Of a DNA stretch of 64,000 bases, positions 16,832 through 25,106 are shown piece after piece. The position numbers and the translations under genes were made by a program. Under the pieces are notes generated by a model. The model ran no database searches. It saw only the letters and a program-made list of their open reading frames with translations, and had not been told where the DNA came from. Within the stretch, counting starts at the first letter, position 1; every line of letters starts with the position of its first letter. This DNA comes from an uncultured Lachnospiraceae bacterium (lineage in GTDB: Bacteria > Bacillota > Clostridia > Lachnospirales > Lachnospiraceae), in contig CAJURT010000016.1 in the NCBI GenBank assembly GCA_910588875.1, positions 9,640 to 73,639 of the forward strand, read 5' to 3'.

Positions 16832-18124
16832 TCACTTCATAATCAGATTCGGCAGCGTCATCGTCAGCGCCGGGACAAAAGTAACCAAAAGCAGTGTAAC
16901 CAGCATCGGCAGATAAAGAGGTAGCATTGCCCTGGACACCTTCTCGATTTTCATGTTCCCGATGGCGCACCCCGCAAAAAGGGCAGTCCCCACCGGAGGC
17001 GTACACAGCCCAATCCCCAGATTCAGCATCATCATAACACCGAACTGAATGGGATCCATGCCAAACTTCGTCACCACTGGCAGCAGAATCGGCGCCATAA
17101 TCAGCACCAGCGGCGCCAAATCCATCACACAGCCCAAAACCAGCAAAATCAGGTTAATCAGGAGAAGCACCACAACCTTATTGTCACTGATGCTCAAAAG
17201 CATATTGGTGGCCAATGTGGGTACATTCAGGTATGCCATCACCCATCCAAAAGCCCCTGCCGCCGCAATCAGCGCATAAACCATGGCCAGGGTCTTCACC
17301 GTATTCCCCAGCACCACCGGGATATCCTCCAGTTTCAGTTCCTTATAGACAAAAAATCCCACCAGAGAACAGTAGATACAGGCCACCGCCGCCGATTCCG
17401 TGGCCGTAAAAAAGCCCGCCGACACCCCGCCGATGATAATCACCATAGCCAGCATGGCAAAAAAGGTATCCTTCGTCACCCGGAGCGCTTCCCTAAGGCC
17501 AATCCGCTTCCCCTTGGGATAGTTCCTCTTCTTGGAGATCAGATAGCACATCACCATCAGGGCGATCCCCAGAAGAATTCCCGGCACATACCCTGCACAG
17601 AACAGGCTTCCCACCGAAACCCCGCCAGCCACCATGGAATAGAGAACCATATTATGGCTGGGCGGGATGATCAGCCCCTGGCACGAACTTGCCACGGTAA
17701 CGGCAATGGAAAAATCCTTGTCATAGCCTGCCTCCTCCATCATAGGGATTTCCAGCGTCCCCAGGGAAGACACATCCGCAATAGCCGAGCCGGAGATCCC
17801 TCCAAACAGCATGGAGGCCAATACATTCACATGCGCCAGCCCCCCGGTAATCTGCCCCACACAGATATTGGCAAAGGCCAGCAGCCGGCTGGAAATCCCT
17901 CCTGCAGCCATAATCTCCCCCATCAGGATAAAAAAGGGAATCGCCAGCAAGGAAAAAGAATTCAGCTGCTTTGACATCTGCTGCACCATAGTCATCACCG
18001 GCACATCAATATACAGCAAGGTAAAAGCCGTGGCAATAATCATGGAAAAGGTAATCGGACACTTTACCACAATCAGAACCACAAAAGTCATCAGAAGAAT
18101 CACGATTGCCACATTAGGATTCAT
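16832..18124 (-). CDS. dctM: TRAP transporter large permease (DctM)
   Basis: The protein has 430 residues, almost entirely hydrophobic, about 12 membrane helices. Family motifs include AIPFFILMGEIMAAGGIS, ASMLFGGISGSAIADVSSLG and SHNMVLYSMVAGG, with LNLGIGLCTPPVGT near the C-terminus. DctM is the ion-coupled transport subunit of tripartite ATP-independent periplasmic transporters for organic and sugar acids. The start overlaps the stop of the small permease by 4 bp (ATGA), so the two are translationally coupled. It is followed by the large palindromic element. Confidence 0.95.
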   Translation of the reverse strand: MNPNVAIVILLMTFVVLIVVKCPITFSMIIATAFTLLYIDVPVMTMVQQMSKQLNSFSLLAIPFFILMGEIMAAGGISSRLLAFANICVGQITGGLAHVNVLASMLFGGISGSAIADVSSLGTLEIPMMEEAGYDKDFSIAVTVASSCQGLIIPPSHNMVLYSMVAGGVSVGSLFCAGYVPGILLGIALMVMCYLISKKRNYPKGKRIGLREALRVTKDTFFAMLAMVIIIGGVSAGFFTATESAAVACIYCSLVGFFVYKELKLEDIPVVLGNTVKTLAMVYALIAAAGAFGWVMAYLNVPTLATNMLLSISDNKVVVLLLINLILLVLGCVMDLAPLVLIMAPILLPVVTKFGMDPIQFGVMMMLNLGIGLCTPPVGTALFAGCAIGNMKIEKVSRAMLPLYLPMLVTLLLVTFVPALTMTLPNLIMK

Positions 18125-18654
18125 TCCTGCCCCTCCTTTCTGTCCTGCCCCGGGGCAGTATCTGTTTTCTTATATTCCTTCAGCCCCAGGATATCCAGCA
18201 AGGTAAAATAAATGATGCACACACCGCTGACCGGAATCATGATATACATCAGGGAAGCCGGAAGCTTGGTTACCGGAAGCTTGGAGTCCATGGTGGAAAG
18301 CACCATCCGCACACCATAATAGGTAAAAAACACCCCCACCAGCAGCGTAATCACCCGGTTCATCCGGTCCACCACCCTCTTCACCGGCCTGGGAAAACCA
18401 TCGTAAAACAGTTCCACTCCAATATGAAGCCCCTTCTCCGCCCCGATGGCAATCCCCAGAAATGCCATCCAGATGGTAAGCAGCAGCGCCACCTCCTGGT
18501 TCCAGCGGATATTGGTATGCAGGACATTCCTGCATACCACCTGGGCACAGATGATCAGAATCACCACCGCCAAAACCCACCTCGTATATCCATAAATGAC
18601 CTTATAAACAAGGTTAAATATATCTACCAAAAGCTTTTTAAAACCATTCTGCAT
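18121..18654 (-). CDS. dctQ: TRAP transporter small permease (DctQ)
   Basis: The protein has 177 residues and four membrane helices. The motif RNVLHTNIRWNQEVALLLTIWMAFLG contains the conserved W-x-E-E/V region of DctQ, and EKGLHIGVELFYD follows. The ATG at 18654 is preferred over longer frames because GGAGG lies 6 bases before it and the residues before it are not membrane-like. DctQ joins DctM in the membrane and docks the binding protein. It lies between dctP (103 bp upstream) and dctM (4-bp overlap). Confidence 0.92.
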   Translation of the reverse strand: MQNGFKKLLVDIFNLVYKVIYGYTRWVLAVVILIICAQVVCRNVLHTNIRWNQEVALLLTIWMAFLGIAIGAEKGLHIGVELFYDGFPRPVKRVVDRMNRVITLLVGVFFTYYGVRMVLSTMDSKLPVTKLPASLMYIMIPVSGVCIIYFTLLDILGLKEYKKTDTAPGQDRKEGQE

Positions 18655-18757
18655 GACCTGCCTCCTAATCATCTGCCCGACAAACCCGCCAGGGGGAGCC
18701 CTACGCTGCACAGTATTTACTGCACAGTATTCTCTTCTCAGCATCTCCCCACAACAT

Positions 18758-19888
18758 TTACTCCCCGGCAGCCACAATCTGGTCGATCAAATCCTTGTAC
18801 GCCCCGCCCTCATATTCATACCAGATCGGCTTGCAGGCCTCCTGGAAAAGTTCCAGTTCCTCCGGGGTAAGTTCTGTGATCGTCACCGGGTTCTCCAACA
18901 GCTTTTTCTTTGATTCCTCCTCAGCCTCTGCCCAAAGTTCCTTCTGGTACTCCCAGGACTCCAGGGCCGTCTCGTCAATAATCTTCAGATCCTCCTCACT
19001 CAGCTTTTCCCTGGACTTCTCCCCCATCACCAGGATATCCGCCGAACGGGTGTGATGGTCTTCCACAAAATAGGGAGCAACCTCAAAATGGGACTGATCC
19101 AGATAATTGACAATGGAATTCTCCGCAGCATCCACCACCCCGGTCTGCAACGCAGAATACACTTCCGAGTAAGCCGTGGCCACGGACTGTCCGCCCAGCC
19201 TTTCCACCATGGACATCATCAGTTCAGACTCCTGCACCCGCACCAGCATCCCCTTCATATCCTCCGGGCTGTGGATCTCCTTCTTCGTATTATAAAAGCA
19301 TCTGGTTCCCCCGTCATAATAGGTAAGGCCGTAAAGCTTTTTCTCCTTCATCTTGTCCCCCCGAAGGATCCCCATCCCCACATCTCCTCCATGAACCTTC
19401 CAGAAATGCTCCGTATCCTTATAAATATAAGGCATCATAAGAGCATTGTAATCATCCACAAAGTTCGTCATGGTAGACAAATCCGCCTTCACAATATCCA
19501 TACCCCCGAACTGGGCCTGCTCCAGGCAGGAAATGGCATCCCCCAAAGTTCCGTTGTTATAGACCTCAATGTTCACACGCCCGTCTGTGCGCTCCCGCAC
19601 CTGGTCAGCAAACCACTCCACCGCAACGGTCGTGCAGTTCCCGTCCGGCTGGTTGTTGGAAAGCTTCAGGGTAACGGTTTCACCGGAGGCAGCAGCCTTG
19701 GCTCCGTCATCTCCCTTCTCCTCCCCCTTTGCTTCCTCTCCTTTTGCCTCTCCTCCCTGTGCCGCCAAATCCTCTTTGGCTGCCTCATTTACCTGGGAAG
19801 CCCCGCTCTCAGGAGCCTTCCCGCCTCCCTGGCAGGCCGTCAATGCCAATGCAAGCCCCAGTACCACCATTACACTGCTTTTTTTCAT
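18758..19888 (-). CDS. dctP: TRAP transporter substrate-binding lipoprotein (DctP)
   Basis: The protein has 376 residues. The lipoprotein signal ends at LALTACQGG (lipobox LTAC), followed by a low-complexity Gly/Glu/Ala/Lys linker (about 30-75). The DctP domain shows FADQVRERTDGRVNIEVYNNG, the Arg-containing ligand segment MLVRVQESELMMSMVERLGG (the Arg usually pairs with the substrate carboxylate) and YSALQTGVVDAAENS. It therefore binds an acidic solute. The linked KduD-like SDR and the LacI regulator suggest a sugar acid. The GGAGA ribosome binding site is good. A 387-bp space with a tandem repeat separates it from the upstream SDR gene. Confidence 0.94.
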   Translation of the reverse strand: MKKSSVMVVLGLALALTACQGGGKAPESGASQVNEAAKEDLAAQGGEAKGEEAKGEEKGDDGAKAAASGETVTLKLSNNQPDGNCTTVAVEWFADQVRERTDGRVNIEVYNNGTLGDAISCLEQAQFGGMDIVKADLSTMTNFVDDYNALMMPYIYKDTEHFWKVHGGDVGMGILRGDKMKEKKLYGLTYYDGGTRCFYNTKKEIHSPEDMKGMLVRVQESELMMSMVERLGGQSVATAYSEVYSALQTGVVDAAENSIVNYLDQSHFEVAPYFVEDHHTRSADILVMGEKSREKLSEEDLKIIDETALESWEYQKELWAEAEEESKKKLLENPVTITELTPEELELFQEACKPIWYEYEGGAYKDLIDQIVAAGE

Positions 19889-20161
19889 GTTCTCTTCTCT
19901 CCTTTTATTTTTTTATGCATCGGTACCCTCAGCGGACAAGGAAAGACTCCGCTTTCTTGTCCCCTGGGGATATCCGGCCGAGAACAAATCCCGCCGCCCC
20001 GGTGCATGAATTCACCATGTTATTTCCTTCCATTCAAACCGAAGGTGTGCCGCCGGCACGCGGCGCCCTCCTCCAATGCCATGACGTGCCGGCACCTTTG
20101 CCTTCCGTCAAATAACGCAGGATACATTTGCAGTCTGCAAACCAACCAAACAAGGCGATGC

Positions 20162-20297
20162 GTACCGGAAATGCTACCATACCGAAAATGCTGCCGTACC
20201 GAAAATACTACCGTACCGAAAATGCTGCCATACCAAAAATGCTACCGTACCGAAAATGCTTCCGTACTGAAAATGCTACCGTACCGAATACCCGCCG
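20162..20297. repeat. 17-bp tandem repeat array (seven full copies plus a partial) running into the SDR stop codon
   Basis: Units of GTACCGAAAATGCTACC begin at 20162, 20179, 20196, 20213, 20230, 20247 and 20264. A degenerate eighth unit at 20281 is inside the coding end of the SDR gene (residues GYSV), and the seventh contains its TAG stop (20276-20278). The array follows the gene on the minus strand and occupies a third of the 387-bp gap before dctP. The rest of that gap shows only the dctP ribosome binding site and no clear promoter. Confidence 0.92.
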
Positions 20298-21025
20298 TCC
20301 ACCGGAATCATCACCCCGGTGATATAATCAGAAGCCCGGGAAGCCAAAAATACCGCCACCCCCTCAAAATCCTCCGGCCTCCCCCACCGCCCGGCAGGTA
20401 TCCTCTCGTCTATGGGCTTCCTTTTCAAAGGATCACTCCAGACTGCCCGGGTAAGTTCGGTCTGGATATATCCGGGGGCAATGGCATTTACACAGATCCC
20501 GAAGGGGGCAAATTCGTTGGAAAGAGCCTTCGTCATGCCCATGATCCCATGCTTGGAGCAGGTATACCCGCTCACCTCAAATCCGCCGAAGGTGGTAAAC
20601 AGAGAAGCGGTATTAATAATCTTCCCCCGGATCCCCCTCTCCCTGAAATGCACGGCCGCCCTCTGGGACAAAAGATAAGCCGCCTTCAGATTCACAGCCA
20701 CCACCTTGTCAAACATCTCCTCCGGGTACTCAAAGGCTGTCCTCCGGTACTGCATCCCTGCATTGTTAAACAGGATATCCACGGCTCCCGCCTCTGCCAC
20801 CAGCTTCTCCCACACTCTGTAAACAGCGCCGGAATCTGACAAATCCACCTGATAGCAATCGCATCCCCCGCCCGCAGCCATGACTTTCTCCCTGGTATCC
20901 TCCAAATCCCCGATATCCAGGGCAATCACATGGGCGCCCGCCTTCGCCAAACCAATGGCAATCCCCTGGCCAATGCCGGTCGCACAGCCTGTGACCACCG
21001 CCTTTTTTCCCTCTAATGGTAACAT
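20276..21025 (-). CDS. SDR oxidoreductase, KduD-like (2-deoxy-D-gluconate 3-dehydrogenase type)
   Basis: The protein has 249 residues. TGCATGIGQGIA is the NAD(P) loop, NNAGMQYRR the active-site entry, NTASLFTTFGG carries Ser, and GYTCSKHG carries Tyr and Lys. The stretches NNAG-x-x-RR, VNLKAAYLLSQ and ERIPAGRWGRPED are characteristic of KduD, which converts 3-deoxy-D-glycero-2,5-hexodiulosonate to KDG in unsaturated uronate breakdown. It is the first gene after the LacI-controlled promoter. The product would feed the KDG kinase and aldolase encoded at 29-32 kb. No kduI isomerase is seen nearby, so the exact substrate is uncertain. Its 3' end is shared with a tandem repeat. Confidence 0.83.
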   Translation of the reverse strand: MLPLEGKKAVVTGCATGIGQGIAIGLAKAGAHVIALDIGDLEDTREKVMAAGGGCDCYQVDLSDSGAVYRVWEKLVAEAGAVDILFNNAGMQYRRTAFEYPEEMFDKVVAVNLKAAYLLSQRAAVHFRERGIRGKIINTASLFTTFGGFEVSGYTCSKHGIMGMTKALSNEFAPFGICVNAIAPGYIQTELTRAVWSDPLKRKPIDERIPAGRWGRPEDFEGVAVFLASRASDYITGVMIPVDGGYSVR

Positions 21026-21050
21026 ACCCTTTTTCCTCCTGGCTTATGTA

Positions 21051-21103
21051 TGAAAACGGTTTCTTGTGTTTGTATGTATATATTAACTCATGAAAACGGT
21101 TTC
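21051..21103. promoter_or_regulatory. Pair of LacI-type operators
   Basis: The same 13-mer TGAAAACGGTTTC occurs at 21051-21063 and 21091-21103, exactly 40 bp apart and so on the same helix face. GAAAnC/GnTTTC symmetry is typical of LacI-family sites. One copy lies between the -35 and -10 and the other just after the expected start of transcription. Confidence 0.8.
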
Positions 21104-21108
21104 GTCAA
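21080..21108 (-). promoter_or_regulatory. Promoter of the sugar-acid/TRAP operon
   Basis: Minus strand TTGACG (21103-21108), 17-bp spacer, TAATAT (21080-21085). The spacer contains a LacI-type operator, so repressor binding would block RNA polymerase. The leader to the KduD-like gene is about 50 nt. Confidence 0.8.
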
Positions 21109-21202
21109 GGGGTTTTTATGCTTTTTTTATTATTTGTTATTAGTTTCAATGGAACTGTCATGTCCTGACTCTATACTTAGCAGACAAGGAGAAGGGCCAA
21201 AA

Positions 21203-21239
21203 AACAAAAAAGCTGGTATATTGGTTTAACAATATACCA
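21203..21239 (-). terminator. Terminator after the orphan ABC permease
   Basis: TGGTATATTG and CAATATACCA form a 10-bp stem (21214-21239), followed on the minus strand by GCTTTTTTGTTTTTT. Confidence 0.85.
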
Positions 21240-21272
21240 ACCTTTTCTGCCTGATTTTTTCCGCTGCTGTAT

Positions 21273-22127
21273 TTATGAAACCTTTTTCTCCAGCCACGCA
21301 ATCCCCTGGTACAGCATGGCTGACAGGATGCAAAGGAGCACAATACTCATCATTACCAAATCCAGTTTAAACACCTGACTGCCGTAAATAATCAAATACC
21401 CCAGCCCCCGCTGGGCTGCCAGAAACTCCCCGATGATCACCCCCACCAGGCACAGCCCGATATTGACCTTCATGTTGCTGATGATCAGCGGCACGGATCC
21501 CGGCAGCAGAACTTTGGTCAGCACATCCACCCTGTTCCCTCCCAGGGAACGGATCAGCTTGATCTTATCCTCATCCATGGAGGCAAATCCGTTATGCAGG
21601 GTCAGTATGGAACCGAACACCGCCACAGATACCGCCGCCACCACAATGGTGTGCACATGGTTTCCCAGCCACACGATCAGCATAGGGGCCAGGGCTGACT
21701 TGGGCAGGCTGTTTAGCATCACCAGGTAGGGTTCCATCACCTCCGAAACGCTGCGGCTGGACCAGAGCACCACTGCCGCCAGAAGCCCCAGCGCCACCAC
21801 CAGCCCAAAACTGACCAGGGTCTCAAACAAGGTGATTCCAACATGCCCTAAAATGCTTCCGTCCCGTACCATCCCCCAAAAACAAAAAAACACCCTGGAG
21901 GGAGAACTGAAGATAAAATCATCAATGATCCCCAGCCTCGCACAGAGTTCCCATATAGCCAGCAAAAGCACGAGCAGCATCACCCGGCAGACTGCCACAT
22001 TCCTCCGGTGAAGCCATTCCTGCTCCTCGTATTCCCTCTGTGCCCGGCTCTCTGCCAGCCTCCGCCCTTTGGCTTCGGCAGGCTGTCCGGCCACAGATAT
22101 CTTCTTTCTTTTCCGCCTCATTTCCAA
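21273..22127 (-). CDS. ABC transporter permease, nitrate/sulfonate/taurine (SsuC/TauC) type, orphan
   Basis: The protein has 284 residues with a charged N-terminal cytoplasmic tail and about six membrane helices. The binding-protein-dependent transport signature is present near GNRVDVLTKVLLPGSVPLIISNMKVNIG (the EAA-loop region), and LIVWLGNHVHT is typical of the SsuC/TauC subgroup. GGAGG lies 7 bases before the ATG. The ATPase and binding protein that such a permease needs are not adjacent: it has its own promoter (22236-22265) and terminator (21203-21239). It may work with components encoded elsewhere. Confidence 0.87.
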   Translation of the reverse strand: MEMRRKRKKISVAGQPAEAKGRRLAESRAQREYEEQEWLHRRNVAVCRVMLLVLLLAIWELCARLGIIDDFIFSSPSRVFFCFWGMVRDGSILGHVGITLFETLVSFGLVVALGLLAAVVLWSSRSVSEVMEPYLVMLNSLPKSALAPMLIVWLGNHVHTIVVAAVSVAVFGSILTLHNGFASMDEDKIKLIRSLGGNRVDVLTKVLLPGSVPLIISNMKVNIGLCLVGVIIGEFLAAQRGLGYLIIYGSQVFKLDLVMMSIVLLCILSAMLYQGIAWLEKKVS

Positions 22128-22235
22128 TCCTCCTTGCCAAGCAGAATATCTGCTGCTTTATTATATGCCGGAGGATCCGGGCGTGTTTCTTATTCTTCTG
22201 AAATCCCTAGAGTGTGTTTAGAATGTGTTGACCGC

Positions 22236-22265
22236 ATTATATCTGGCCAGCACACTGAGGGTCAA
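22236..22265 (-). promoter_or_regulatory. Promoter of the orphan ABC permease
   Basis: Minus strand TTGACC (22260-22265), 18-bp spacer, TATAAT (22236-22241), within the 141-bp gap after the YitT gene; the leader is about 100 nt. Confidence 0.65.
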
Positions 22266-22268
22266 AAC

Positions 22269-23138
22269 TCAATTAGTCAAAAAACCTTTGCCGATAATCT
22301 CGCTGGAATTAGAGATCAGAATAAAGGCTGAGGGTTCCACCCTGCGGATGTAATTGCGCAGTTTCACCGCCTGCACCCGTTTCATGGTAGTCATGATGAC
22401 TGTCTTGTCATGATGGGTAAATGCCCCCTCAGCCCGGTATGTGGTGGCACTGCGGTGCAGTTCATTGATAATAAAATCGCAGATTGGTTGTGGGTCATCA
22501 CAGATGATATTGAAGCATTTACACAGATTCATATTCTCGATCACGTCATCGATGACCAGCGATTTTGCCATCAGCCCCAGCGTGGAGAACAGCCCCGTAG
22601 TCGGCCCAAACACAAAAAATGCCATCACCACCGAGGTCACATCCACCACCAGCAGTGCAGTTCCAATGTTCATGCTGGTATGTTTTTTGAGGATCATAGC
22701 GATAATATCCGTGCCGCCGCTGGAAGCGCCGATATTGAACAATACTGCCGAGCCAAAGCCCGGGCAGAAAATTGCAAAAATCAGTTCCAAAAGAGGTTCC
22801 TTCGTCAATGGGCCGCTAAGCGGGCACAACCGCTCTAATGCCGAGAGGCTGAAAGACATCAGCATACTGGCATAAACCGTCTTCACCCCCACATCAGTCC
22901 CCAAAAACAGAAATCCCAATACCAACAGCCCGGTATTGACAAAAAAAGTAAAATCGCCTGCCGAAAACCTGGTGATTTTCGCAATCACCGTGGAAAAGCC
23001 TGTCACGCCGCCAAATGCAAAATTGTTTGGAAACTTAAAAAAATAGATTCCAATCACCATGATCCAGATGCTCATGGTAATCATCCCATACTCCGCCAGT
23101 TTTCTCAAAACCGGATTCTGAATTTCCCTGGTAGCCAT
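22269..23138 (-). CDS. YitT family membrane protein (DUF2179 C-terminus)
   Basis: The protein has 289 residues. There are five membrane helices (YitT part, about 15-200) with conserved GGVTGFSTVI and GASSGGTDIIAMILKK, then a soluble C-terminal DUF2179 domain (about 210-285) with THHDKTVIMTTMKRVQAVKLRNYI. The start at 23138 is chosen because GGAGGGAAGGGA precedes it; an ATG nine codons upstream lacks this. YitT proteins are common in Firmicutes and their transport role is not established. It is transcribed alone or with the upstream region. Confidence 0.9.
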   Translation of the reverse strand: MATREIQNPVLRKLAEYGMITMSIWIMVIGIYFFKFPNNFAFGGVTGFSTVIAKITRFSAGDFTFFVNTGLLVLGFLFLGTDVGVKTVYASMLMSFSLSALERLCPLSGPLTKEPLLELIFAIFCPGFGSAVLFNIGASSGGTDIIAMILKKHTSMNIGTALLVVDVTSVVMAFFVFGPTTGLFSTLGLMAKSLVIDDVIENMNLCKCFNIICDDPQPICDFIINELHRSATTYRAEGAFTHHDKTVIMTTMKRVQAVKLRNYIRRVEPSAFILISNSSEIIGKGFLTN

Positions 23139-23284
23139 TTCCCTTCCCTCCCCGAATGGGTACAAAACATAAAATAAAACGGGCGGCAGAATCCTCTCCC
23201 GCCACCCACAATATACTCCCGCCCGGCTCCAAAGGCAAACACCATTATCCCTGGATAATCCACAATCAGAATACTGTTGCCGTC

Positions 23285-25009
23285 TTAACGGAATCCCGTC
23301 CTTTCCGCCTCCTGCACCAACTGCAGGAATTCCTTGCGGTAACCGTCCGAATCTGCCCGGACGCAGGGCTCCGCCAGTTCCATCACATGCCCCAGACTGG
23401 CATTTCCCTTATTTTCGCTGTCCCGAAGCACCATTCCAAATTCTGCCACTGCCGATGCAAACCGCAGATTATCCGACATTTCCCGGCGGTAGCTGTCCGC
23501 CTCCACCGGATACTCCACCAGCTTGCTTGTATCACCGTTCGGCGCCTTGTAGCGCAGGCTCACCGTCAAAAGTTCCGTGCTGCCTGCCGGTTCCCCGGCC
23601 TGCTGGTACTTAAGCTTCTGGCCGCCGCCCTCCCCGGGTATAATCTCATACAGTGCCGTAACGGTGTGCCCGGCACCAATCTCCCCGGCATCTACCTTGT
23701 CATTATGGAAGTCTTCGTTTTTCAGCAGACGGTTTTCATACCCCACCAGGCGGTATCCTGCCACATACCGGGGATTGAACTCCACCTGAATCTTAACATC
23801 CTTCGCCACGGTGATCAGGGTGCCGCCCATCTCATCCACCAGCACTTTCTTTGCCTCATAGAGACTGTCTAAATAGTTGTAGTTGCCGTCACCGTTATCT
23901 GCCAGGGCCTCCATCTTGTTATCCTTGATATTGCCGGTGCCAACGCCCAGCACAGACAGATGGACGCCGCTTTTCTTCTTTTCCTTAATCAGCCGGACCA
24001 GCCCGCCCTCACTGCTGATGCCCACATTCAGATCCCCGTCCGTAGCCAGGATTACCCGGTTGTTGCCTCCTGGGATAAAATTCTTCTCCGCAAGGGCGTA
24101 TGCCTTTTGGATCCCTGCTTCCCCTGCTGTGGAACCTCCTGCCTCCAGATCCTCCAGCGCCGCAACAATCTTCGCCTTTTCACTGCCAGGCACCCCATCC
24201 AGCACCACCGACTCATATCCGGCATACGTGACAATGGACACCCGGTCATCAGCCGTCAGGTTCTCTGCCAGCATAGCAAATGCCTTCTGGACCAACGGCA
24301 GTTTGTCATCCGAATACATGGACCCTGACACATCCAGCAAAAACACAAAGTTCGATGCCGGACGGTCCTCAAAATCAATGTCCTTTGCCTGCAGGCCCAC
24401 CATCAGCAGACGATGTCCCTCATTCCAGGGGCAGTCCCCATACTCAGTCGTCACGGCAAAGGGCTCCCCCTCCTTTGGCTGCGGGTAATCATAGTCAAAA
24501 TAATTGATCAGTTCCTCTATCCGCACCGCATCTGCCGGAATACTGCCGCCTGCACGGATCATCCGCCGAACATTCCCGTAGGAAGCCGTATCCACATCCA
24601 CCGAAAAAGTGGACAATGGATCCTCTGCCACACTTTTATATCCATTTTCCGAAATATAGCTATACTCCTCCGTGTTAAAATCCTCCGGCCCATATGCTTG
24701 CCGGTATTTGCCAGCCATGGGGGCTGAGGATTTGCCAGTATTCTCCATCGGCGTCCCGGCTAAATCATTAGCTTCCATCTTCTCGCTGACATCCTTCTCT
24801 TCCTCATAGTATTCTTCTGCCGGATATGCCCCCTCATCCTCATAAGCCCCTGCATCTCCGGCCGCCCATGTGGCAGCCGCCGCTGTGGTCTCTGTCATTG
24901 TTGCGGAGGAAGCGCCCCCGCCGGCTCCGCACCCGCTCATCACCCCTGCCGCTGCCAACAGCCCGATTCCCAACAGATATCCTGATAATCCCTGCACTTT
25001 TTTCTTCAT
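23285..25009 (-). CDS. VWA-domain lipoprotein (YfbK-like, VWA plus DUF3520)
   Basis: The protein has 574 residues. The lipobox is GVMSGC, followed by a low-complexity Ala/Glu/Tyr region. DPLSTFSVDVDTASYGNVRR is the family marker before the von Willebrand A domain (about 195-370), with the MIDAS motif FLLDVSGSM and ATDGDLNVGIS. The C-terminal part (about 390-570) is the DUF3520 region (YRLVGYENRLLKNEDFHNDKVDAGEIGAGH). The start at 25009 follows GGAGG by 7 bases. It is the third gene after an ECF sigma factor and its probable anti-sigma factor. This arrangement suggests a surface protein under sigma control, perhaps sensing envelope stress. Confidence 0.9.
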   Translation of the reverse strand: MKKKVQGLSGYLLGIGLLAAAGVMSGCGAGGGASSATMTETTAAAATWAAGDAGAYEDEGAYPAEEYYEEEKDVSEKMEANDLAGTPMENTGKSSAPMAGKYRQAYGPEDFNTEEYSYISENGYKSVAEDPLSTFSVDVDTASYGNVRRMIRAGGSIPADAVRIEELINYFDYDYPQPKEGEPFAVTTEYGDCPWNEGHRLLMVGLQAKDIDFEDRPASNFVFLLDVSGSMYSDDKLPLVQKAFAMLAENLTADDRVSIVTYAGYESVVLDGVPGSEKAKIVAALEDLEAGGSTAGEAGIQKAYALAEKNFIPGGNNRVILATDGDLNVGISSEGGLVRLIKEKKKSGVHLSVLGVGTGNIKDNKMEALADNGDGNYNYLDSLYEAKKVLVDEMGGTLITVAKDVKIQVEFNPRYVAGYRLVGYENRLLKNEDFHNDKVDAGEIGAGHTVTALYEIIPGEGGGQKLKYQQAGEPAGSTELLTVSLRYKAPNGDTSKLVEYPVEADSYRREMSDNLRFASAVAEFGMVLRDSENKGNASLGHVMELAEPCVRADSDGYRKEFLQLVQEAERTGFR

Positions 25010-25106
25010 AAAATACTCCTCCCTTACTGCCCGGACTCCCGGTGCAGGGGCCATAAAAGAAATCGCCCCTGACAAGCACATGGGAATCCATACGGCAATC
25101 CGTAAT

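Noticed and set aside
20162..20297. CRISPR array
   Set aside because: Units are directly contiguous 17-mers with no spacers; it is a simple tandem repeat.
19052..20839. Long plus-strand open frame opposite dctP and the SDR gene
   Set aside because: Shadow frame across two real genes and the tandem repeat; rich in His, Pro and Arg, no domain.
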